A DNA stretch of 64,000 bases from Natrinema salsiterrestre (GTDB lineage Archaea; Halobacteriota; Halobacteria; Halobacteriales; Natrialbaceae), in assembly GCF_029502005.1 (NCBI RefSeq), contig NZ_JAMQOT010000003.1, forward strand, positions 293,563 through 357,562, written 5' to 3'. This document shows, one piece after another, positions 18,023 through 27,882 of the stretch (position 1 is the first letter of the stretch; each line of letters opens with the position of its first letter). The notes under the pieces were generated by a model, which was given only the letters and a program-made list of their open reading frames with translations, did no database searches and was not told the DNA's origin. Made by a program: the position numbers and the translations under genes.

Positions 18023-19224
18023 GTCGCGTCGTCTGCGATTCGAATGAGCTCGTTGAGCTTTGCGGTTCGCTCGCCGCCGACGGCACCCGTCTTGATGAAG
18101 GGCGCGTCGGTCGCGACGGCGAGGTGTGCGATCGTCGTGTCCTCGGTCTCGCCCGAGCGGTGGGAGACGACCGAGTCGTAGCCGTTCTCCGTCGCGAGTT
18201 CGATCGCGTCGAACGCGTCCGTCAGCGTCCCGATCTGGTTCGGCTTGATCAGGATGCTGTTGGCCGCGCCGCGGTCGATTCCCTCGACGAGACGGTCCGT
18301 ATTGGTGACGAACAGATCGTCACCGCAGATCAGCGTCTGGTCGCCGACTTCGTCCGTGAGGTCGGCGAAGGCGTCGTAATCGTCCTCGTCGAGGGGATCC
18401 TCGACGTAGACGAGGTCGTACTCCTCGACCAGCTCGGCGATGTAGGCGATCTGCTCGTCGGTGTCGCGGCTCCGATCGCTGTACTCGTACGTTCCGGAAT
18501 CGGAATCGTACAGTTCGGCTCCCGCGACGTCGAGTCCGAAGCCGATGTTGAAGCCGACTTCGTCCTGCACCATCGAGACCGCCTCGGCGACGAGTTCGAA
18601 CGCCTCGCTGTCGTCGATCGACGGCGCCCACGCGCCCTCGTCACCTTTGCCACAGGGAAGATCGCGTTCCTCGAGCAGGTCGGCGACGGCGGCGTGGACG
18701 GCCGCGTTGGCGAAGACCGCGTCCTCGACGCTTGGCGCGCCCACGGGTGCGGCGAGGAACTCCTGAATGTCGGTCGCGTCGGCGGCGTGTTCGCCGCCGC
18801 CGACGACGTTCCCGAGCGGAACCGGGAAGTTGTCGCCGCGGAACGTGCCACCGAGGTGCTGAAAGAGCGGGGCGCCGAGCACGTCGGCGCCGGCCTTGGC
18901 GGCCGCCATCGAGATGGCGACCGCACTGTTGGCGCCGATCTCCGAGAAGTCGTCGGTGCCGTCCGCGGCGTGCAGGATAGCGTCGACGTCGCGCTGGTTG
19001 CCCGCGTAGGCCTCGCCGACGAGCCGGGGAACGGCGTGTTCTCGAGCCGCCGCGATCGCCTCGCCCGGCGGTCGCTCGACGGCCTCGTACTCGCCGGTGC
19101 TGGCACCGCTGGGTGCCGCAGCGCGACCGAACCCGCCGCTCTCGGTTACGACGTCGGCTTCGACCGTCGGGTTTCCTCGAGAGTCGAGGATCCGGCGGAG
19201 CCGGACGTCGGTGATGAGCGTCAT
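18019..19224 (-). CDS. eno: Enolase
   Basis: A 401-residue phosphopyruvate hydratase of glycolysis/gluconeogenesis, converting 2-phosphoglycerate to phosphoenolpyruvate. Recognisable parts are [14 protein letters not shown] at the N-terminus, [14 protein letters not shown] (mobile loop), the magnesium ligands in [16 protein letters not shown] and CGDDLFVTN, the catalytic Lys in [10 protein letters not shown] and the SHRSGETED signature. ATG 19224 overlaps the rpoK stop by four bases, and rpsB follows with another ATGA overlap. This enolase position among ribosomal and polymerase genes is a known archaeal arrangement. Confidence 0.96.
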   Translation of the reverse strand: MTLITDVRLRRILDSRGNPTVEADVVTESGGFGRAAAPSGASTGEYEAVERPPGEAIAAAREHAVPRLVGEAYAGNQRDVDAILHAADGTDDFSEIGANSAVAISMAAAKAGADVLGAPLFQHLGGTFRGDNFPVPLGNVVGGGEHAADATDIQEFLAAPVGAPSVEDAVFANAAVHAAVADLLEERDLPCGKGDEGAWAPSIDDSEAFELVAEAVSMVQDEVGFNIGFGLDVAGAELYDSDSGTYEYSDRSRDTDEQIAYIAELVEEYDLVYVEDPLDEDDYDAFADLTDEVGDQTLICGDDLFVTNTDRLVEGIDRGAANSILIKPNQIGTLTDAFDAIELATENGYDSVVSHRSGETEDTTIAHLAVATDAPFIKTGAVGGERTAKLNELIRIADDAT

Positions 19225-19406
19225 TTCCGGTCGTACCCCCGCTTGACGGTGAAGGGCAACACGCCGGCGTCGTACTCCTCGGCGGCGATGAGGATCGGTT
19301 GGGTCTGCTCCGTCTCGATCAACACCGGCGCGCCGTAGGAGACCTGCAGCGCTCGAGCGCCGAGGATGCGTGCCTTCTCGTAGCGGTTGTGCTGTTGTTG
19401 TTGCAT
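19221..19406 (-). CDS. rpoK: DNA-directed RNA polymerase subunit K (Rpb6-like)
   Basis: A 61-residue archaeal Rpo[22 protein letters not shown] is the conserved core helix that holds the clamp, ending with [12 protein letters not shown]. The frame is open upstream, but the ATG at 19406 ([11 protein letters not shown]) gives the usual length. It lies two bases after the rpoN stop and overlaps eno by four bases. Confidence 0.95.
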   Translation of the reverse strand: MQQQQHNRYEKARILGARALQVSYGAPVLIETEQTQPILIAAEEYDAGVLPFTVKRGYDRK

Positions 19407-19408
19407 TG

Positions 19409-19603
19409 TTACTGGTACGGGGAGACGACGTCGACGAGGTCCTTGTGACTGACGAGCATGCGCCGACAGCAGTAGCGGTCGACACCGAGCTCGTCGAGGA
19501 CCTTCTCGGGGTCCTCGTCGCCCTCGTTGGCTCGCTCGTCGAACGCTTCCCAGTGTTCGGCGACGACGTTGCCACAGGTGAAACACCGGACCGGTACCAT
19601 CAT
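19409..19603 (-). CDS. rpoN: DNA-directed RNA polymerase subunit N (Rpb10-like)
   Basis: A 64-residue zinc-binding RNA polymerase assembly subunit. The CxxC knuckle CFTCG and the adjacent cysteines of RYCCRRML are the four zinc ligands, as in all Rpb10/RpoN proteins. Two ATG codons in a row begin the frame ([11 protein letters not shown]). It is followed by rpoK after two bases and preceded by the S9 gene after 12. Confidence 0.96.
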   Translation of the reverse strand: MMVPVRCFTCGNVVAEHWEAFDERANEGDEDPEKVLDELGVDRYCCRRMLVSHKDLVDVVSPYQ

Positions 19604-19615
19604 GTCTGAATCACC

Positions 19616-20014
19616 TTAGCGGTAGGACTTCTGGTAGCGCGCCCGAGCGCCCGGGCCGCCCCACTTCTTCGGTTCGGACTGGCGAACGTCGTTGACCAGC
19701 AGCGAGCGGTCGAACTCCATGAACGCGTCGCGGAGTTCGGCGTCGTTGGTCTGCTGGACGATCCCGCGTGCGATCGCGGTTCGAACGGCGTCTGCCTGCC
19801 CGCTGATGCCGCCACCCTCGACGCGAACGTCGATGTCCATCTCGTCGCGCAGGTCGTCGTCGACGATGCGGAACGGCTCGAGCATCTTGAGCCGGGACAT
19901 CTCGGGTTCGACCAGTTCGACGGGCTGGGAGTTGATTCGAACGCGACCCTCGCCTTCGCGCACCGTGGCGCGAGCGACGGCCGTCTTTTTCTTGCCACTC
20001 GTGTTGGTTACCAT
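19616..20014 (-). CDS. rpsI: 30S ribosomal protein S9 (uS9)
   Basis: A 132-residue protein. [11 protein letters not shown] at the start, the [20 protein letters not shown] core and the basic C-terminal tail [11 protein letters not shown], which reaches the P site, identify it. Its start overlaps the L13 stop by seven bases, giving coupled translation in the L18e-L13-S9-rpoN-rpoK-eno-S2 operon. Confidence 0.96.
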   Translation of the reverse strand: MVTNTSGKKKTAVARATVREGEGRVRINSQPVELVEPEMSRLKMLEPFRIVDDDLRDEMDIDVRVEGGGISGQADAVRTAIARGIVQQTNDAELRDAFMEFDRSLLVNDVRQSEPKKWGGPGARARYQKSYR

Positions 20015-20457
20015 GTGACGTTAGCACCTAACTGTTCGGACACTTCGTGTAGGTGGACGAAGCGGATGTTCGACAGGCGGTCCAGCGACGTTCCCTCGAT
20101 GACTTCCGACTCGTGGTCGTCGTCGTTCTCGTAGGGATTGCCGACGTAGACGCGGACGCTGTCGAGGGCCTCGCGGCCACGGGGTTTCTTGTACGGCAGC
20201 ATCCCGCGAACGGACCGCTTGAAGATCGTGTCCGGTCGCTTGGGATAGTAGGGCCCGCGGTCCGAGCCCAGGTCTCGCCGCGTTCGGTACGTCTCGAAGA
20301 TGTCTTCCTCGTCGCCGGTGATAACCGCGTCCTCGGCGTTGACGATCGCGACGCGGTCGCCGTCCAGCGCGCGCTGGGCGACCTCGCTCGCGACTCGGCC
20401 GAGAATACAGTCCTGTGCGTCGACGACGAGATCTGCGTCGAACTCTGCGAGACTCAT
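20008..20457 (-). CDS. rplM: 50S ribosomal protein L13 (uL13)
   Basis: A 149-residue protein with [21 protein letters not shown] near the N-terminus and [18 protein letters not shown] in the middle, both typical of archaeal L13. It overlaps L18e by four bases upstream and S9 by seven bases downstream. Confidence 0.95.
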   Translation of the reverse strand: MSLAEFDADLVVDAQDCILGRVASEVAQRALDGDRVAIVNAEDAVITGDEEDIFETYRTRRDLGSDRGPYYPKRPDTIFKRSVRGMLPYKKPRGREALDSVRVYVGNPYENDDDHESEVIEGTSLDRLSNIRFVHLHEVSEQLGANVTW

Positions 20458-20807
20458 CGAATCACCCGGACGTTAGACCCTTCGGGGTTGTCCTCGAGGG
20501 CTTCCTCGAGGGGGACCGTCTCGCCGACCTGTTCGATCTTCGTCTCTGCGGACGAAGAGAAGTTGACGGCGGCGACGGTGACGTTCTTCTGTAGTGCGCC
20601 GGATCCCAGCACTTTGCCGGGAACGACGACAGTCTCTTCTTCGCGTGCGTATCGCTCGATACGGCCCAGGTTCACCTCAGCGTGTGTGCGCCGGGGCTTC
20701 TCGAGTCGATCCGCAACGTCTCGCCAGACGTCGGCGCCCGCTTCGCGGGACGTCGACTTCAGCTCGGCGATGAGATCGTTGAGCCTCGGATTAGTCTTGC
20801 TACTCAT
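20454..20807 (-). CDS. rpl18e: 50S ribosomal protein L18e (eL18)
   Basis: A 117-residue archaeal/eukaryotic L18e, with [15 protein letters not shown] at the start, [15 protein letters not shown] in the centre and [11 protein letters not shown] at the end. I chose ATG 20807; the longer upstream frame runs into the tRNA-proximal leader. In Haloarcula this gene opens the operon directly after a tRNA-Leu gene, and the same order is seen here with tRNA-Leu 160 bases upstream. Confidence 0.95.
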   Translation of the reverse strand: MSSKTNPRLNDLIAELKSTSREAGADVWRDVADRLEKPRRTHAEVNLGRIERYAREEETVVVPGKVLGSGALQKNVTVAAVNFSSSAETKIEQVGETVPLEEALEDNPEGSNVRVIR

Positions 20808-20966
20808 TGGTATCCTCCAACTGCTAACTGATCGACGACGCGAGGAACTGCGCCGCCGACTGTGGAATCGAAATTGTTGTACTGCCGAACGAACCCGGTC
20901 GCGAAGCGATCGTGATCGACCCACGATCGGCTCCGTCCCGACTGTCGCTCGGTCGTAGAGAAGTGA

Positions 20967-21051
20967 TGCAGGGAGCAGGATTTGAACCTGCGGACTCCTA
21001 CGAGACAGCGCCCTGAACGCTGCGCCGTTGGCCTAACTTGGCTATCCCTGC
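20967..21051 (-). tRNA. tRNA-Leu (anticodon CAG)
   Basis: On the minus strand the 7-bp acceptor GCAGGGA pairs with TCCCTGC, and the discriminator is A. The anticodon stem CAGCG/CGCTG encloses TTCAGGG, giving anticodon CAG for the codon CUG. The T arm is GCAGG-TTCAAAT-CCTGC. A long variable arm separates the anticodon and T stems, as in class II tRNAs. No intron is seen and CCA is not encoded. It precedes the L18e operon. Confidence 0.95.
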
Positions 21052-21180
21052 TCGCACTTCCGTCTACCCGTCGCCCCTTCAAACCCCTTTCGATTCCGGC
21101 GGAGACGCGATCGCCGGTCTCGTCGCTCACGGCGTCGGCGAGCGGCGTCTCCTGAGTGGGTTGGGGGCGTCGGTTCATGT

Positions 21181-21930
21181 TTACAGCTGTACTGCGTCTT
21201 CGAGTTCGGTCGCGCGTTCCGCGAGCGTATCCGCGGCCCGCGTCACGAGCTCTTCGATCGGGAACGAGCCGTCGGTCTCCACGTGGAAGACGAAGGCGTT
21301 CGGCACGTCCTCGACCCGGACCTCTTTGCCCGGGTAGCGGTTCGAGAGATCGTGGTCGAACTCGCTCGTCGACACGAGTTCGCCCTCGTCCTCGATAACG
21401 CCGCGAATGATCCGACTCTCCTCGTCCTCGAACTCCGGAAGATCACCGTCGACCTCCACGCGCTGGAGGTGTCGGTACCCGACCGCGACCCCGCCCTGAT
21501 GTTTGGCGTGGTCCTTCCCGCGGTCGATCACGGCGTCGGCCTCGGCCTCGAGGCGCTGGTCGTCTTTGAGTTCGATGATCGGAATGTTCTCGTCCGCGGG
21601 TCGGACGAGATCGTCGCTGGAGACGAGATCGCCGGAGTAGGCGGTTGCCGGCCCTTCGACGTCGATCGAGAGCGTGACGGTATCGTCCTCGGCGAACTCG
21701 CCGACCGGCGGCGTCGTCAGCGGGACGAGCCCGAGTCGCAAGGCGAGTTGCTCGTCGAACATCACCGACGAGTTCTCGACGAACCGAACGGTGTCGACGG
21801 CCATCGTCGGCACGTCGGCGACCATCGCTCGACGGATGCCGTTGGCGAACCCGGGTGTCACGCCGCGGACGAGGAATCGGGCTTCGCGATCCTCGCGTTC
21901 GACGAACTCGACGTCGTACTCTGCAGTCAT
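21181..21930 (-). CDS. rpoD: DNA-directed RNA polymerase subunit D (Rpb3-like)
   Basis: A 249-residue assembly-platform subunit equivalent to bacterial alpha. [19 protein letters not shown] is the dimerisation segment that pairs with RpoL, and [12 protein letters not shown] is the next conserved block. Some archaeal RpoD proteins hold an iron-sulphur cluster in domain 3, but this one has no cysteine at all, so the cluster is absent. It starts three bases after the S11 stop and closes the S13-S4-S11-rpoD operon. Confidence 0.95.
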   Translation of the reverse strand: MTAEYDVEFVEREDREARFLVRGVTPGFANGIRRAMVADVPTMAVDTVRFVENSSVMFDEQLALRLGLVPLTTPPVGEFAEDDTVTLSIDVEGPATAYSGDLVSSDDLVRPADENIPIIELKDDQRLEAEADAVIDRGKDHAKHQGGVAVGYRHLQRVEVDGDLPEFEDEESRIIRGVIEDEGELVSTSEFDHDLSNRYPGKEVRVEDVPNAFVFHVETDGSFPIEELVTRAADTLAERATELEDAVQL

Positions 21931-21933
21931 GAT

Positions 21934-22323
21934 CTAGTAGCCGCCCTTCCCTTTCGGAGCGCGCGATCCGTCGTGCGGGATCGGCGTGACGTCCTCGATG
22001 CGCCCGATCTCGATGCCCGAGCGGGCGAGCGCACGGATCGTCGCCTGTGCGCCCGGACCGGGGGATTTCTGGAGATTGCCGCCGGGGCCGCGCACGTGAA
22101 CGTGCAGGCCCGTGATGCCGGCCGCTTTGACCTCTTCGGCGACGGACTCGGCCATCTGCATGGCCGCGTACGGCGACGCCTCGTCGCGGTTTTGCTTGAC
22201 CGCGGTCCCACCGGAGGACTTGGCGATCGTCTCCGCGCCCGTGAGGTCGGTCACGGTCATGACGGTGTTATTGAACGATGCGTGTACGTGGGCGATGCCC
22301 CATTTGTCGTCGTCCTGACTCAT
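21934..22323 (-). CDS. rpsK: 30S ribosomal protein S11 (uS11)
   Basis: A 129-residue protein with [21 protein letters not shown] near the start and [20 protein letters not shown] followed by [13 protein letters not shown], the diagnostic S11 signature. The frame continues upstream through the S4 gene, but the ATG at 22323 (MSQDDDKWG) gives the normal length. It lies one base after the S4 stop. Confidence 0.96.
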   Translation of the reverse strand: MSQDDDKWGIAHVHASFNNTVMTVTDLTGAETIAKSSGGTAVKQNRDEASPYAAMQMAESVAEEVKAAGITGLHVHVRGPGGNLQKSPGPGAQATIRALARSGIEIGRIEDVTPIPHDGSRAPKGKGGY

Positions 22324-22324
22324 G

Positions 22325-22846
22325 TTACTGGCCCTCCGCGCGTTCCGGGTGGAGGTCGTCCGCGAGCGAACTGTTCTCGTCGAAGGCCACCAGGTCCTCT
22401 TCGTCGATGTCGACGACGTAGGATGGAATACTGTGGCGCTGTCCGTCGACCACGATGTGGCCGTGGGTGATGAACTGGCGGGCCTGCTGGGTCGTGTTCG
22501 CCAGTCCGTTCCGGTAGACGATCGTCTGCAGTCGGCGCTCGAGGATGTCCTCGATCTCGAGCGACAGGATGTCGCCAAGCTCGTCGGTCTCGTCGAGGAT
22601 GCCGACGCGCTTGAGCCGACCGAGGAACTCCTCGGAGCGGCGGATGACGGTTTCGTCGTCCTGGGGCTGGCCGAGCAGCTCTCGGGCCTCGCGCCGGTAG
22701 GAGCGAAGCTCGGACTGTGCTCGCCAGAGCTCTTCCTTGTTCTTGAGCCCGTAGCGGTCGACGAGGGAGTGTTCGGATGCAATGCGCTCACCCTGGTAGG
22801 GGTGGTTCGGCGTCTCGTATTGCTTGGTGTCAGTGCCGAGTGGCAT
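22325..22846 (-). CDS. rpsD: 30S ribosomal protein S4 (uS4)
   Basis: A 173-residue archaeal S4. Its S4 RNA-binding domain is [20 protein letters not shown] followed by [15 protein letters not shown], and the start [21 protein letters not shown] is typical of haloarchaea. Its ATG shares one base with the S13 stop (TAATG), giving coupled translation. Confidence 0.96.
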   Translation of the reverse strand: MPLGTDTKQYETPNHPYQGERIASEHSLVDRYGLKNKEELWRAQSELRSYRREARELLGQPQDDETVIRRSEEFLGRLKRVGILDETDELGDILSLEIEDILERRLQTIVYRNGLANTTQQARQFITHGHIVVDGQRHSIPSYVVDIDEEDLVAFDENSSLADDLHPERAEGQ

Positions 22847-23379
22847 TATTCACCCTCGTCCTCTTCTTCTTCGGCCGCGGCGGCCTCTTCGGCCTGTTCT
22901 TCGCGGATCTCTTCGACGTTGACTCCGATGGTGCCCTCCGTACGACCGGTGGACTTGGTTCGCTGACCGCGAACCTTCTGGCCGCGCTTGTGGCGCGAGC
23001 CCTTGTAGGAGTCGATCATCTTCATCCGGTTGATGTCGTGCTGTCGAGTCAACTGGAGATCGTTCCCGATCTCGTGGGTCGTTTCACCGCTGTAGAAGTC
23101 GTCCTGGCGGTTGTTGAGCCAGTCCGGGACTTCGGCAGCGTAGTTCTCGACGACTTCGATGACGCCATCGATGACGTCGTCGTCGAGACGGCCGAACGTC
23201 GCCGTTCGGTCGACACCCGCTTCGTCGGCGATGAGTCGGGCGGTTCGGCGACCGATCCCGTTCATCTCCGAGAGCGAGCGCTCGACGGACTTCGTCCCAT
23301 CGAGGTCGGTTTGCCCGATGCGGACGAAGTATCGAAGATCTTCGTCGTCTTCTTGTTCTTGAGGTTCTTCGGCGCTCAT
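22846..23379 (-). CDS. rpsM: 30S ribosomal protein S13 (uS13)
   Basis: A 177-residue protein. [19 protein letters not shown] opens the domain, [13 protein letters not shown] is the helix-hairpin-helix part, and [18 protein letters not shown] is the tRNA-contacting basic region. A 20-residue Glu/Ala tail follows, a halophilic extension. It is the first protein gene of the S13-S4-S11-rpoD operon, 74 bases downstream of the tRNA-Ser gene. Confidence 0.95.
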   Translation of the reverse strand: MSAEEPQEQEDDEDLRYFVRIGQTDLDGTKSVERSLSEMNGIGRRTARLIADEAGVDRTATFGRLDDDVIDGVIEVVENYAAEVPDWLNNRQDDFYSGETTHEIGNDLQLTRQHDINRMKMIDSYKGSRHKRGQKVRGQRTKSTGRTEGTIGVNVEEIREEQAEEAAAAEEEEDEGE

Positions 23380-23452
23380 ATTGTCGTGTATCTGTGTCTG
23401 GTCTGCGAGCGTTGCAAATCGACTGGCGGGAAAACGCCAGCGAAGTGTCCGA

Positions 23453-23535
23453 CGTTGTGGCGGGGATTCGAACCCCGGAGGCTTGACGCCACATGGTTAG
23501 CAACCATGCGCCTTGGGCCGCTTGGCTACCACAAC
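23453..23535 (-). tRNA. tRNA-Ser (anticodon GCT)
   Basis: On the minus strand the acceptor GTTGTGG pairs with CCACAAC, and the discriminator is G as expected for serine. The anticodon stem CATGG/CCATG encloses TTGCTAA, giving GCT for the AGC/AGU codons. The T arm is CGGGG-TTCGAAT-CCCCG. A long variable arm is present. No intron or encoded CCA. It lies just upstream of the S13 operon. Confidence 0.95.
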
Positions 23536-23740
23536 ACCGTCCGTCTATCATCGCCCTCCCGGACTCGGGGATCACTCCCCTACACGTATTGCACCCGAAC
23601 CTACCCCCGTCGACTACTTAAGGGCAACGAAAGGTCGCGGCCGCTCGCGTGTCCCTCTTTACCGTGATATCCGCGCTCGAGTCGGAGAAAGAGACGGTTC
23701 CGGTCGGCCGTATCCGAGGAGGTCGTATTCGCTGGTCCGG

Positions 23741-24712
23741 TTACGCTCCCGCGTACTCTTCGATATACTTCTCGTTGATTTCCCACTGGCCCTCGTCGTT
23801 CTGGATCATGTACTCGCCGTAGTAGGGGACACGGTTTGCCACGGTCTCGCGGAAGGTTTCCCTGATCTCCGGCTTCGTCATCTCCCCCATCGACTTGAGA
23901 TCGTCGTTGCGGTTGAGACACCCTTTCAAATACCCCTCGTGCGTGACCCGAACGCGGTGACAGTTCGCACAGAAGGTGGGGTTCTCCACGGGATCGACGA
24001 TTTCGACCATGCCGCCATCGACCCAGTACCGCTTTCGGTCGTGCATCTCTCGATGCTCGATCTCGTCGGCCTGCTCGGCCAGCCAGTCGTGGACCCGCCC
24101 GATGTCGATGTTCCACTCCGGCTTGCCCGTCAGCTCGGGCATGTACTCGATCAACTGGAGCTGAAGCCCGTCGTTTTCCGCGACGTGATCAACCATCTCC
24201 GGCACGTACCCCGCGGTGTGCTCGAAGACGACCATGTTGAGCTTGACCGGATCGAGACCCGCATCCAGCGCCGCTTCGACGCCCTCGAGCACCTTCTCGT
24301 ACGCTCCGCTTTTCGTCACCGCGGCGAAGTCCTCCGGATCGAGCGCGTCCTGGGAGACGTTGACCCGCTCGAGCCCGGCGTCGACGAGGTCCTCGGCGCG
24401 GCCGGGGAGGAACGTGCCGTTAGTCGTTAGCGAGACCTCCATTTGCTCCGGCGTGCGCTCGATTATTTCCTCGAGATCCTGTCGCAACATCGGTTCTCCC
24501 CCGGTGAACTTGACCGCGTCGACGTCGAACTCGGCGGCGACCTCGAGAAACCGGACGACGTCGTCGGTCGACATCTCGTCGTCCTGCGGATCCATCGGTC
24601 CGCGAGTGTCCCCGAGCCCCTCGTTATGACAGTAGATGCAGTCGAAATTACACCGATCGGTGAGAGAGACGCGTACCCCAGTGACCTCCCGCCCGAATTC
24701 GTCGGCGAGCAT
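23741..24712 (-). CDS. moaA: GTP 3',8-cyclase (molybdenum cofactor biosynthesis, radical SAM)
   Basis: A 323-residue radical SAM enzyme that starts molybdopterin synthesis by cyclising GTP. The N-terminal cluster motif is [14 protein letters not shown] (CxxxCxxC) and [10 protein letters not shown] is the SAM-binding GGE motif. The second cluster is [18 protein letters not shown] (C-x2-C-x13-C). I prefer ATG 24712 ([15 protein letters not shown]); an in-frame GTG at 24745 would add 11 residues. The C-terminus ends GA where many MoaA proteins have a GG tail. It is divergent from the HTH-10 gene at 24872. Confidence 0.93.
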   Translation of the reverse strand: MLADEFGREVTGVRVSLTDRCNFDCIYCHNEGLGDTRGPMDPQDDEMSTDDVVRFLEVAAEFDVDAVKFTGGEPMLRQDLEEIIERTPEQMEVSLTTNGTFLPGRAEDLVDAGLERVNVSQDALDPEDFAAVTKSGAYEKVLEGVEAALDAGLDPVKLNMVVFEHTAGYVPEMVDHVAENDGLQLQLIEYMPELTGKPEWNIDIGRVHDWLAEQADEIEHREMHDRKRYWVDGGMVEIVDPVENPTFCANCHRVRVTHEGYLKGCLNRNDDLKSMGEMTKPEIRETFRETVANRVPYYGEYMIQNDEGQWEINEKYIEEYAGA

Positions 24713-24871
24713 ACCATCGATTTGCAGTCGGATCCGCTTAAACACGCCGGGGAATTCCGTCTCCTGTAACCGATTTCGGTTTCGGATTACTGTCAGTGCG
24801 TTACAAAAACGACAGTCTCACGCGGTCGGCACGGCCCCGGTATCTTACCGGTCCGCGTGGTGGCCGTTCCC

Positions 24872-25540
24872 ATGAGTACCATCGGTGAACTCGCGGTCCC
24901 CACCGCCGAGTTCGCGCTCCGGCACACGCTCGAGGAGACGGACGATCTCGACGTCGAGATCGAGCGCGTTGTCGCGCACAATCCGGACCAGGTCATCCCC
25001 TACGTCTGGTTTTCCGGCGACGAACCGACGCTCCGGACCGTGGACGACGCCCTCACGGACGATCCCAGCGTCGAGGACGCGGAACGGCTCACTGATCTCG
25101 ACGACGAGTGTCTCTACCGAATGAGCTGGGTCGACGACGTCACCGTCACGCTCCACCTGCTGACCGAAGAGCAAGCGACGGTCCTCGACGCACACGTGGA
25201 AACCGATCGGTGGCGATTTCGGGTTCTCTTCCCCGAACGGGCCGCGCTCTCCCGGACCTACGACTTCGCGACCGATCGAGGCCTCTCCGTCGAGGTCCGG
25301 AAGATACACCGCCTCGAGGAGAACCGCCACGGTCGATACGGCCTCACCGATGCCCAACACGAGACGCTGGTCGCCGCCCTCGAGTACGGCTACTACGAAA
25401 TCCCTCGCGGGGCGGACATGGACGAACTGTCGGACGAGCTCGGTATCTCACATCAGGCCCTGTCCGAGCGGCTCCGCCGCGCCCACCGAAGGCTCGTCGA
25501 GGAGGTCGTCGACATCGGACGACCCGGGGACAACGAGTGA
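24872..25540 (+). CDS. HTH-10 (bacterio-opsin activator type) transcriptional regulator
   Basis: A 222-residue cytosolic regulator with a variable sensing N-terminal domain (residues 1-150). The C-terminal HTH-10 domain is recognisable from LTDAQHETLVAALEYGYYEIPR and from LSDELGISHQALSERLRRAHR. This family is greatly expanded in haloarchaea. Targets are unknown; divergence from moaA suggests, but does not show, a link to molybdenum-cofactor metabolism. A second member occurs at 43932-44612. Confidence 0.85.
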   Translation: MSTIGELAVPTAEFALRHTLEETDDLDVEIERVVAHNPDQVIPYVWFSGDEPTLRTVDDALTDDPSVEDAERLTDLDDECLYRMSWVDDVTVTLHLLTEEQATVLDAHVETDRWRFRVLFPERAALSRTYDFATDRGLSVEVRKIHRLEENRHGRYGLTDAQHETLVAALEYGYYEIPRGADMDELSDELGISHQALSERLRRAHRRLVEEVVDIGRPGDNE

Positions 25541-25606
25541 CGTCTGGCGCGGTCCATCTCTCCGGCCGGCGGAAGACCTACACCGACCACGCTCGAACGA
25601 CGAGCC

Positions 25607-25825
25607 ATGGACGAGGACATGCTCGCGGACCAGCGTCGCCTCGTAGAACTCATCGAGGCGGAGGGATGGGACGTCACCGACCTCGAGATCTCGGCCTACG
25701 ACAGCCCGTGGGCCGACGAGGACGACCCGGAAGCGACGGTGACGATCACTGCCCGAAAACCTTACGAGGGCGGAGACGACGACGGGGACGGGGAAGACGA
25801 CGAAAGTCCGTATCGATTGAAATAG
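25607..25825 (+). CDS. Small acidic hypothetical protein (72 aa)
   Basis: ATG-to-stop frame of 72 residues, MDEDMLADQRRLVELIEAEG followed by a DVTDLEISAYDSPW segment and an Asp/Gly/Glu-rich stretch ending SPYRLK. The alternation of a helix, a beta strand and a TVTITARKPYE strand looks like a real small folded protein with a halophilic tail. No family name or function is recognised. It lies 66 bases after the HTH-10 gene, same strand. Confidence 0.6.
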   Translation: MDEDMLADQRRLVELIEAEGWDVTDLEISAYDSPWADEDDPEATVTITARKPYEGGDDDGDGEDDESPYRLK

Positions 25826-25923
25826 TGCTCGGATTCGACGATAGTCCGTCCCCTCTCATTCGATTCGGTCTACTCAGGGTCGTTGTCGTGGCCTGACCGG
25901 AGGAAACAACAATTGCGGTTTCG

Positions 25924-26148
25924 TCACCGACCGGCTTCTTCGAGTGCCTCGTCCAGTGCGCTCTCTTTGAGTTCCGCTACCGTTTTGTCACTTTCAGTAG
26001 CCGCTTCTCGGAGTGCCTCGAGGGGATCGTCGGGAACCGGGACGAGTACCAGCCGGTCGGAGCGCTCGATGAGTTCGAACTCCTCGCCGAACCGTTCCTG
26101 AACCGATTCCGGAAGCGAAAGACGACCGTCGTCGGCACTGACGCGCAT
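25924..26148 (-). CDS. AbrB/SpoVT-type DNA-binding protein, solo antitoxin-like
   Basis: A 74-residue protein starting MRVSADDGRLSLPESVQERFG, a swapped-hairpin AbrB domain with the LPxxVxxxFG pattern. A C-terminal helical tail (ESDKTVAELKESALDEALEE) resembles VapB/MazE-like antitoxins that bind a toxin. No PIN-domain or MazF-like toxin gene is next to it: the neighbours are a 72-aa protein and rtcB. It could therefore be an orphan antitoxin or a stand-alone regulator. An upstream in-frame ATG at 26169 is possible. Confidence 0.7.
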   Translation of the reverse strand: MRVSADDGRLSLPESVQERFGEEFELIERSDRLVLVPVPDDPLEALREAATESDKTVAELKESALDEALEEAGR

Positions 26149-26213
26149 ACGTCGAATTCCCGACAACAATATATGACTCTTCTGCTGGTCGTACGGTGAC
26201 GGACGAACCCCGA

Positions 26214-27680
26214 TCAGCCCTTGATATTACACACGGGGAACGTCCGCGCGACCTTGTCGCCGATGCCGAGTTCGTCCGAAACGCGGACGACCTCGTCGAC
26301 GTCCTTGTAGACGCCCGGGGCTTCCTCGGCGATCGTGGCTCCCGACTGGGCCTTGACGTAGATCGCCTGCTGATCCTCGAGGTCCTGCTGGACGTCGCCG
26401 CCCCAGAACTCGTTTTTCGCCTGCGTACGGCTCATCAGCCGGCCGGCGCCGTGAGCGGTGGAGCCGAAGGTCAGGTCCATCGAGTTCTCGCCGCCACGGA
26501 GGACGTAGCTCCCGGCACCCATGCTCCCGGGAATGATCACCGGCTGGCCGACGTCGCGGTAGGCTTTGGGGACCTCGGGGTGGCCGGCTGGGAACGCCCG
26601 CGTCGCGCCCTTGCGGTGGACGTAGAGTTCGCGCTCGTCGCCCTCGTCGTTCACCGCGTGCGTTTCCTTCTTCGCGATGTTGTGGGCCACGTCGTAGAGT
26701 AACTCCATCTCCATCTCCTCCCAGGAGCGATCGAACACGCGCTCGAAGACCTGTCGCGTCCGGTGCATGATCAGCTGGCGATTGACCCACGCGAAGTTGA
26801 TCGCCGCGTTCATCGCGCCGTAGTAGTCCTCGGCCAGCTGCGAGCCCGCAGGCGCGGCCGCGAGTTCCTTGTCGGGCAACTGGTCCAGCAGCCCCTTGTG
26901 TTGCTGCTCGATCTTCCGCAGGTAGTCGTTGCAGGTCTGGTGGCCCAGCCCGCGGGAACCGCAGTGGATCAACACGACGATCTGATCCTCCGCGAGCCCA
27001 TAAGCGTCGCCCACGGCCGAATCGAAGACGTCGGTCACCCGCTGGACCTCGAGGAAGTGGTTCCCCGACCCCAGCGAGCCGATCTGGTTCTTCCCGCGGT
27101 CCTTGGCCTTCTGGCTGACTTTGTCCGGATCCGCGCCCTCGCGCATCCCCTCGTCCTCGCAGTGCAGGAGGTCGTCCTCGACGGCGTGGCCGTTCTCGAG
27201 CGCCCAGTCGACGCCGCGTGCGAGGATCTCGTCGATCGTGTCGACGCCGGCTTCGACGATGCCGCCGCCGCCGAGACCCGACGGAATGTTGGCGAAGAGC
27301 GAGTCGACGAGTTCCTCCTCGTGACCCTGCACCTCGTCGTAGGTGAGGTTCGTCCGCATCATCCTGACGCCACAGTTGATGTCGTATCCGACCGCACCCG
27401 GCGAAATACAGCCGTTTTCGGCGTCGAGCGCGCCGACCCCGCCGACCGGGAAGCCGTAGCCCTGATGCCCGTCCGGCATGCAGATCGCGTAATTCGTAAT
27501 TCCCGGCAGGTGGGTCGTGTTTTTGATCTGTTCCAAGGTCTTGTCGTCCTCGATCTCCTCGAGCAACGCCTCGCTCGCCAGTACCCGGGCAGGAACGCGC
27601 ATGTCGCCCTCCCGCGGAATCTCCCAGACGTACTCGCGTACCCGCTCGAGCGTGATGCCGTTGGCGTCGAAAGTCGTCAT
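26214..27680 (-). CDS. rtcB: RtcB RNA-splicing ligase
   Basis: A 488-residue GTP- and Mn-dependent ligase that joins tRNA exon halves (2',3'-cyclic phosphate plus 5'-OH). Metal ligands are visible in GYDINCGVRM, GSGNHFLE and LIHCGSRGLGHQ. The guanylated His should be that of GSTAHGAGRLMSR. The ATG at 27680 (MTTFDANGITLERV) starts the family domain. No intein interrupts it, although some archaeal rtcB genes carry one. Its cofactor protein archease is encoded 200 bases upstream on the same strand. Confidence 0.95.
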   Translation of the reverse strand: MTTFDANGITLERVREYVWEIPREGDMRVPARVLASEALLEEIEDDKTLEQIKNTTHLPGITNYAICMPDGHQGYGFPVGGVGALDAENGCISPGAVGYDINCGVRMMRTNLTYDEVQGHEEELVDSLFANIPSGLGGGGIVEAGVDTIDEILARGVDWALENGHAVEDDLLHCEDEGMREGADPDKVSQKAKDRGKNQIGSLGSGNHFLEVQRVTDVFDSAVGDAYGLAEDQIVVLIHCGSRGLGHQTCNDYLRKIEQQHKGLLDQLPDKELAAAPAGSQLAEDYYGAMNAAINFAWVNRQLIMHRTRQVFERVFDRSWEEMEMELLYDVAHNIAKKETHAVNDEGDERELYVHRKGATRAFPAGHPEVPKAYRDVGQPVIIPGSMGAGSYVLRGGENSMDLTFGSTAHGAGRLMSRTQAKNEFWGGDVQQDLEDQQAIYVKAQSGATIAEEAPGVYKDVDEVVRVSDELGIGDKVARTFPVCNIKG

Positions 27681-27882
27681 ACGGGGAACTCGGACCGCCG
27701 TAATGAAAGGTGTTCGTCTCTCCGGTATCTTCGACACTCGCTCACACTGGCAAACCGCGGCACGATTACGCGGGCTCCGGTATCGGCTCCGCGTCCGCCT
27801 CGGATTCCACTGTCTCGAGTCGCCGATCGGTGGCGTACGGCCCGCTTCCCGTGATGAGAAGTACCGACACCCATCGACGGTC

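Noticed and set aside
18019..19575. Enolase with a 117-residue N-terminal extension
   Set aside because: The extension is the out-of-frame reading of rpoK and rpoN. ATG 19224 with a four-base overlap gives a normal enolase.
21934..22791. Single 285-residue protein covering S11 and part of S4
   Set aside because: The S11 frame happens to stay open through the S4 gene. The S4 protein in the other frame is complete, so S11 starts at 22323.
26214..27680. Intein in rtcB
   Set aside because: Some archaeal rtcB genes contain inteins; here the 488 residues are continuous RtcB with no splicing motifs.
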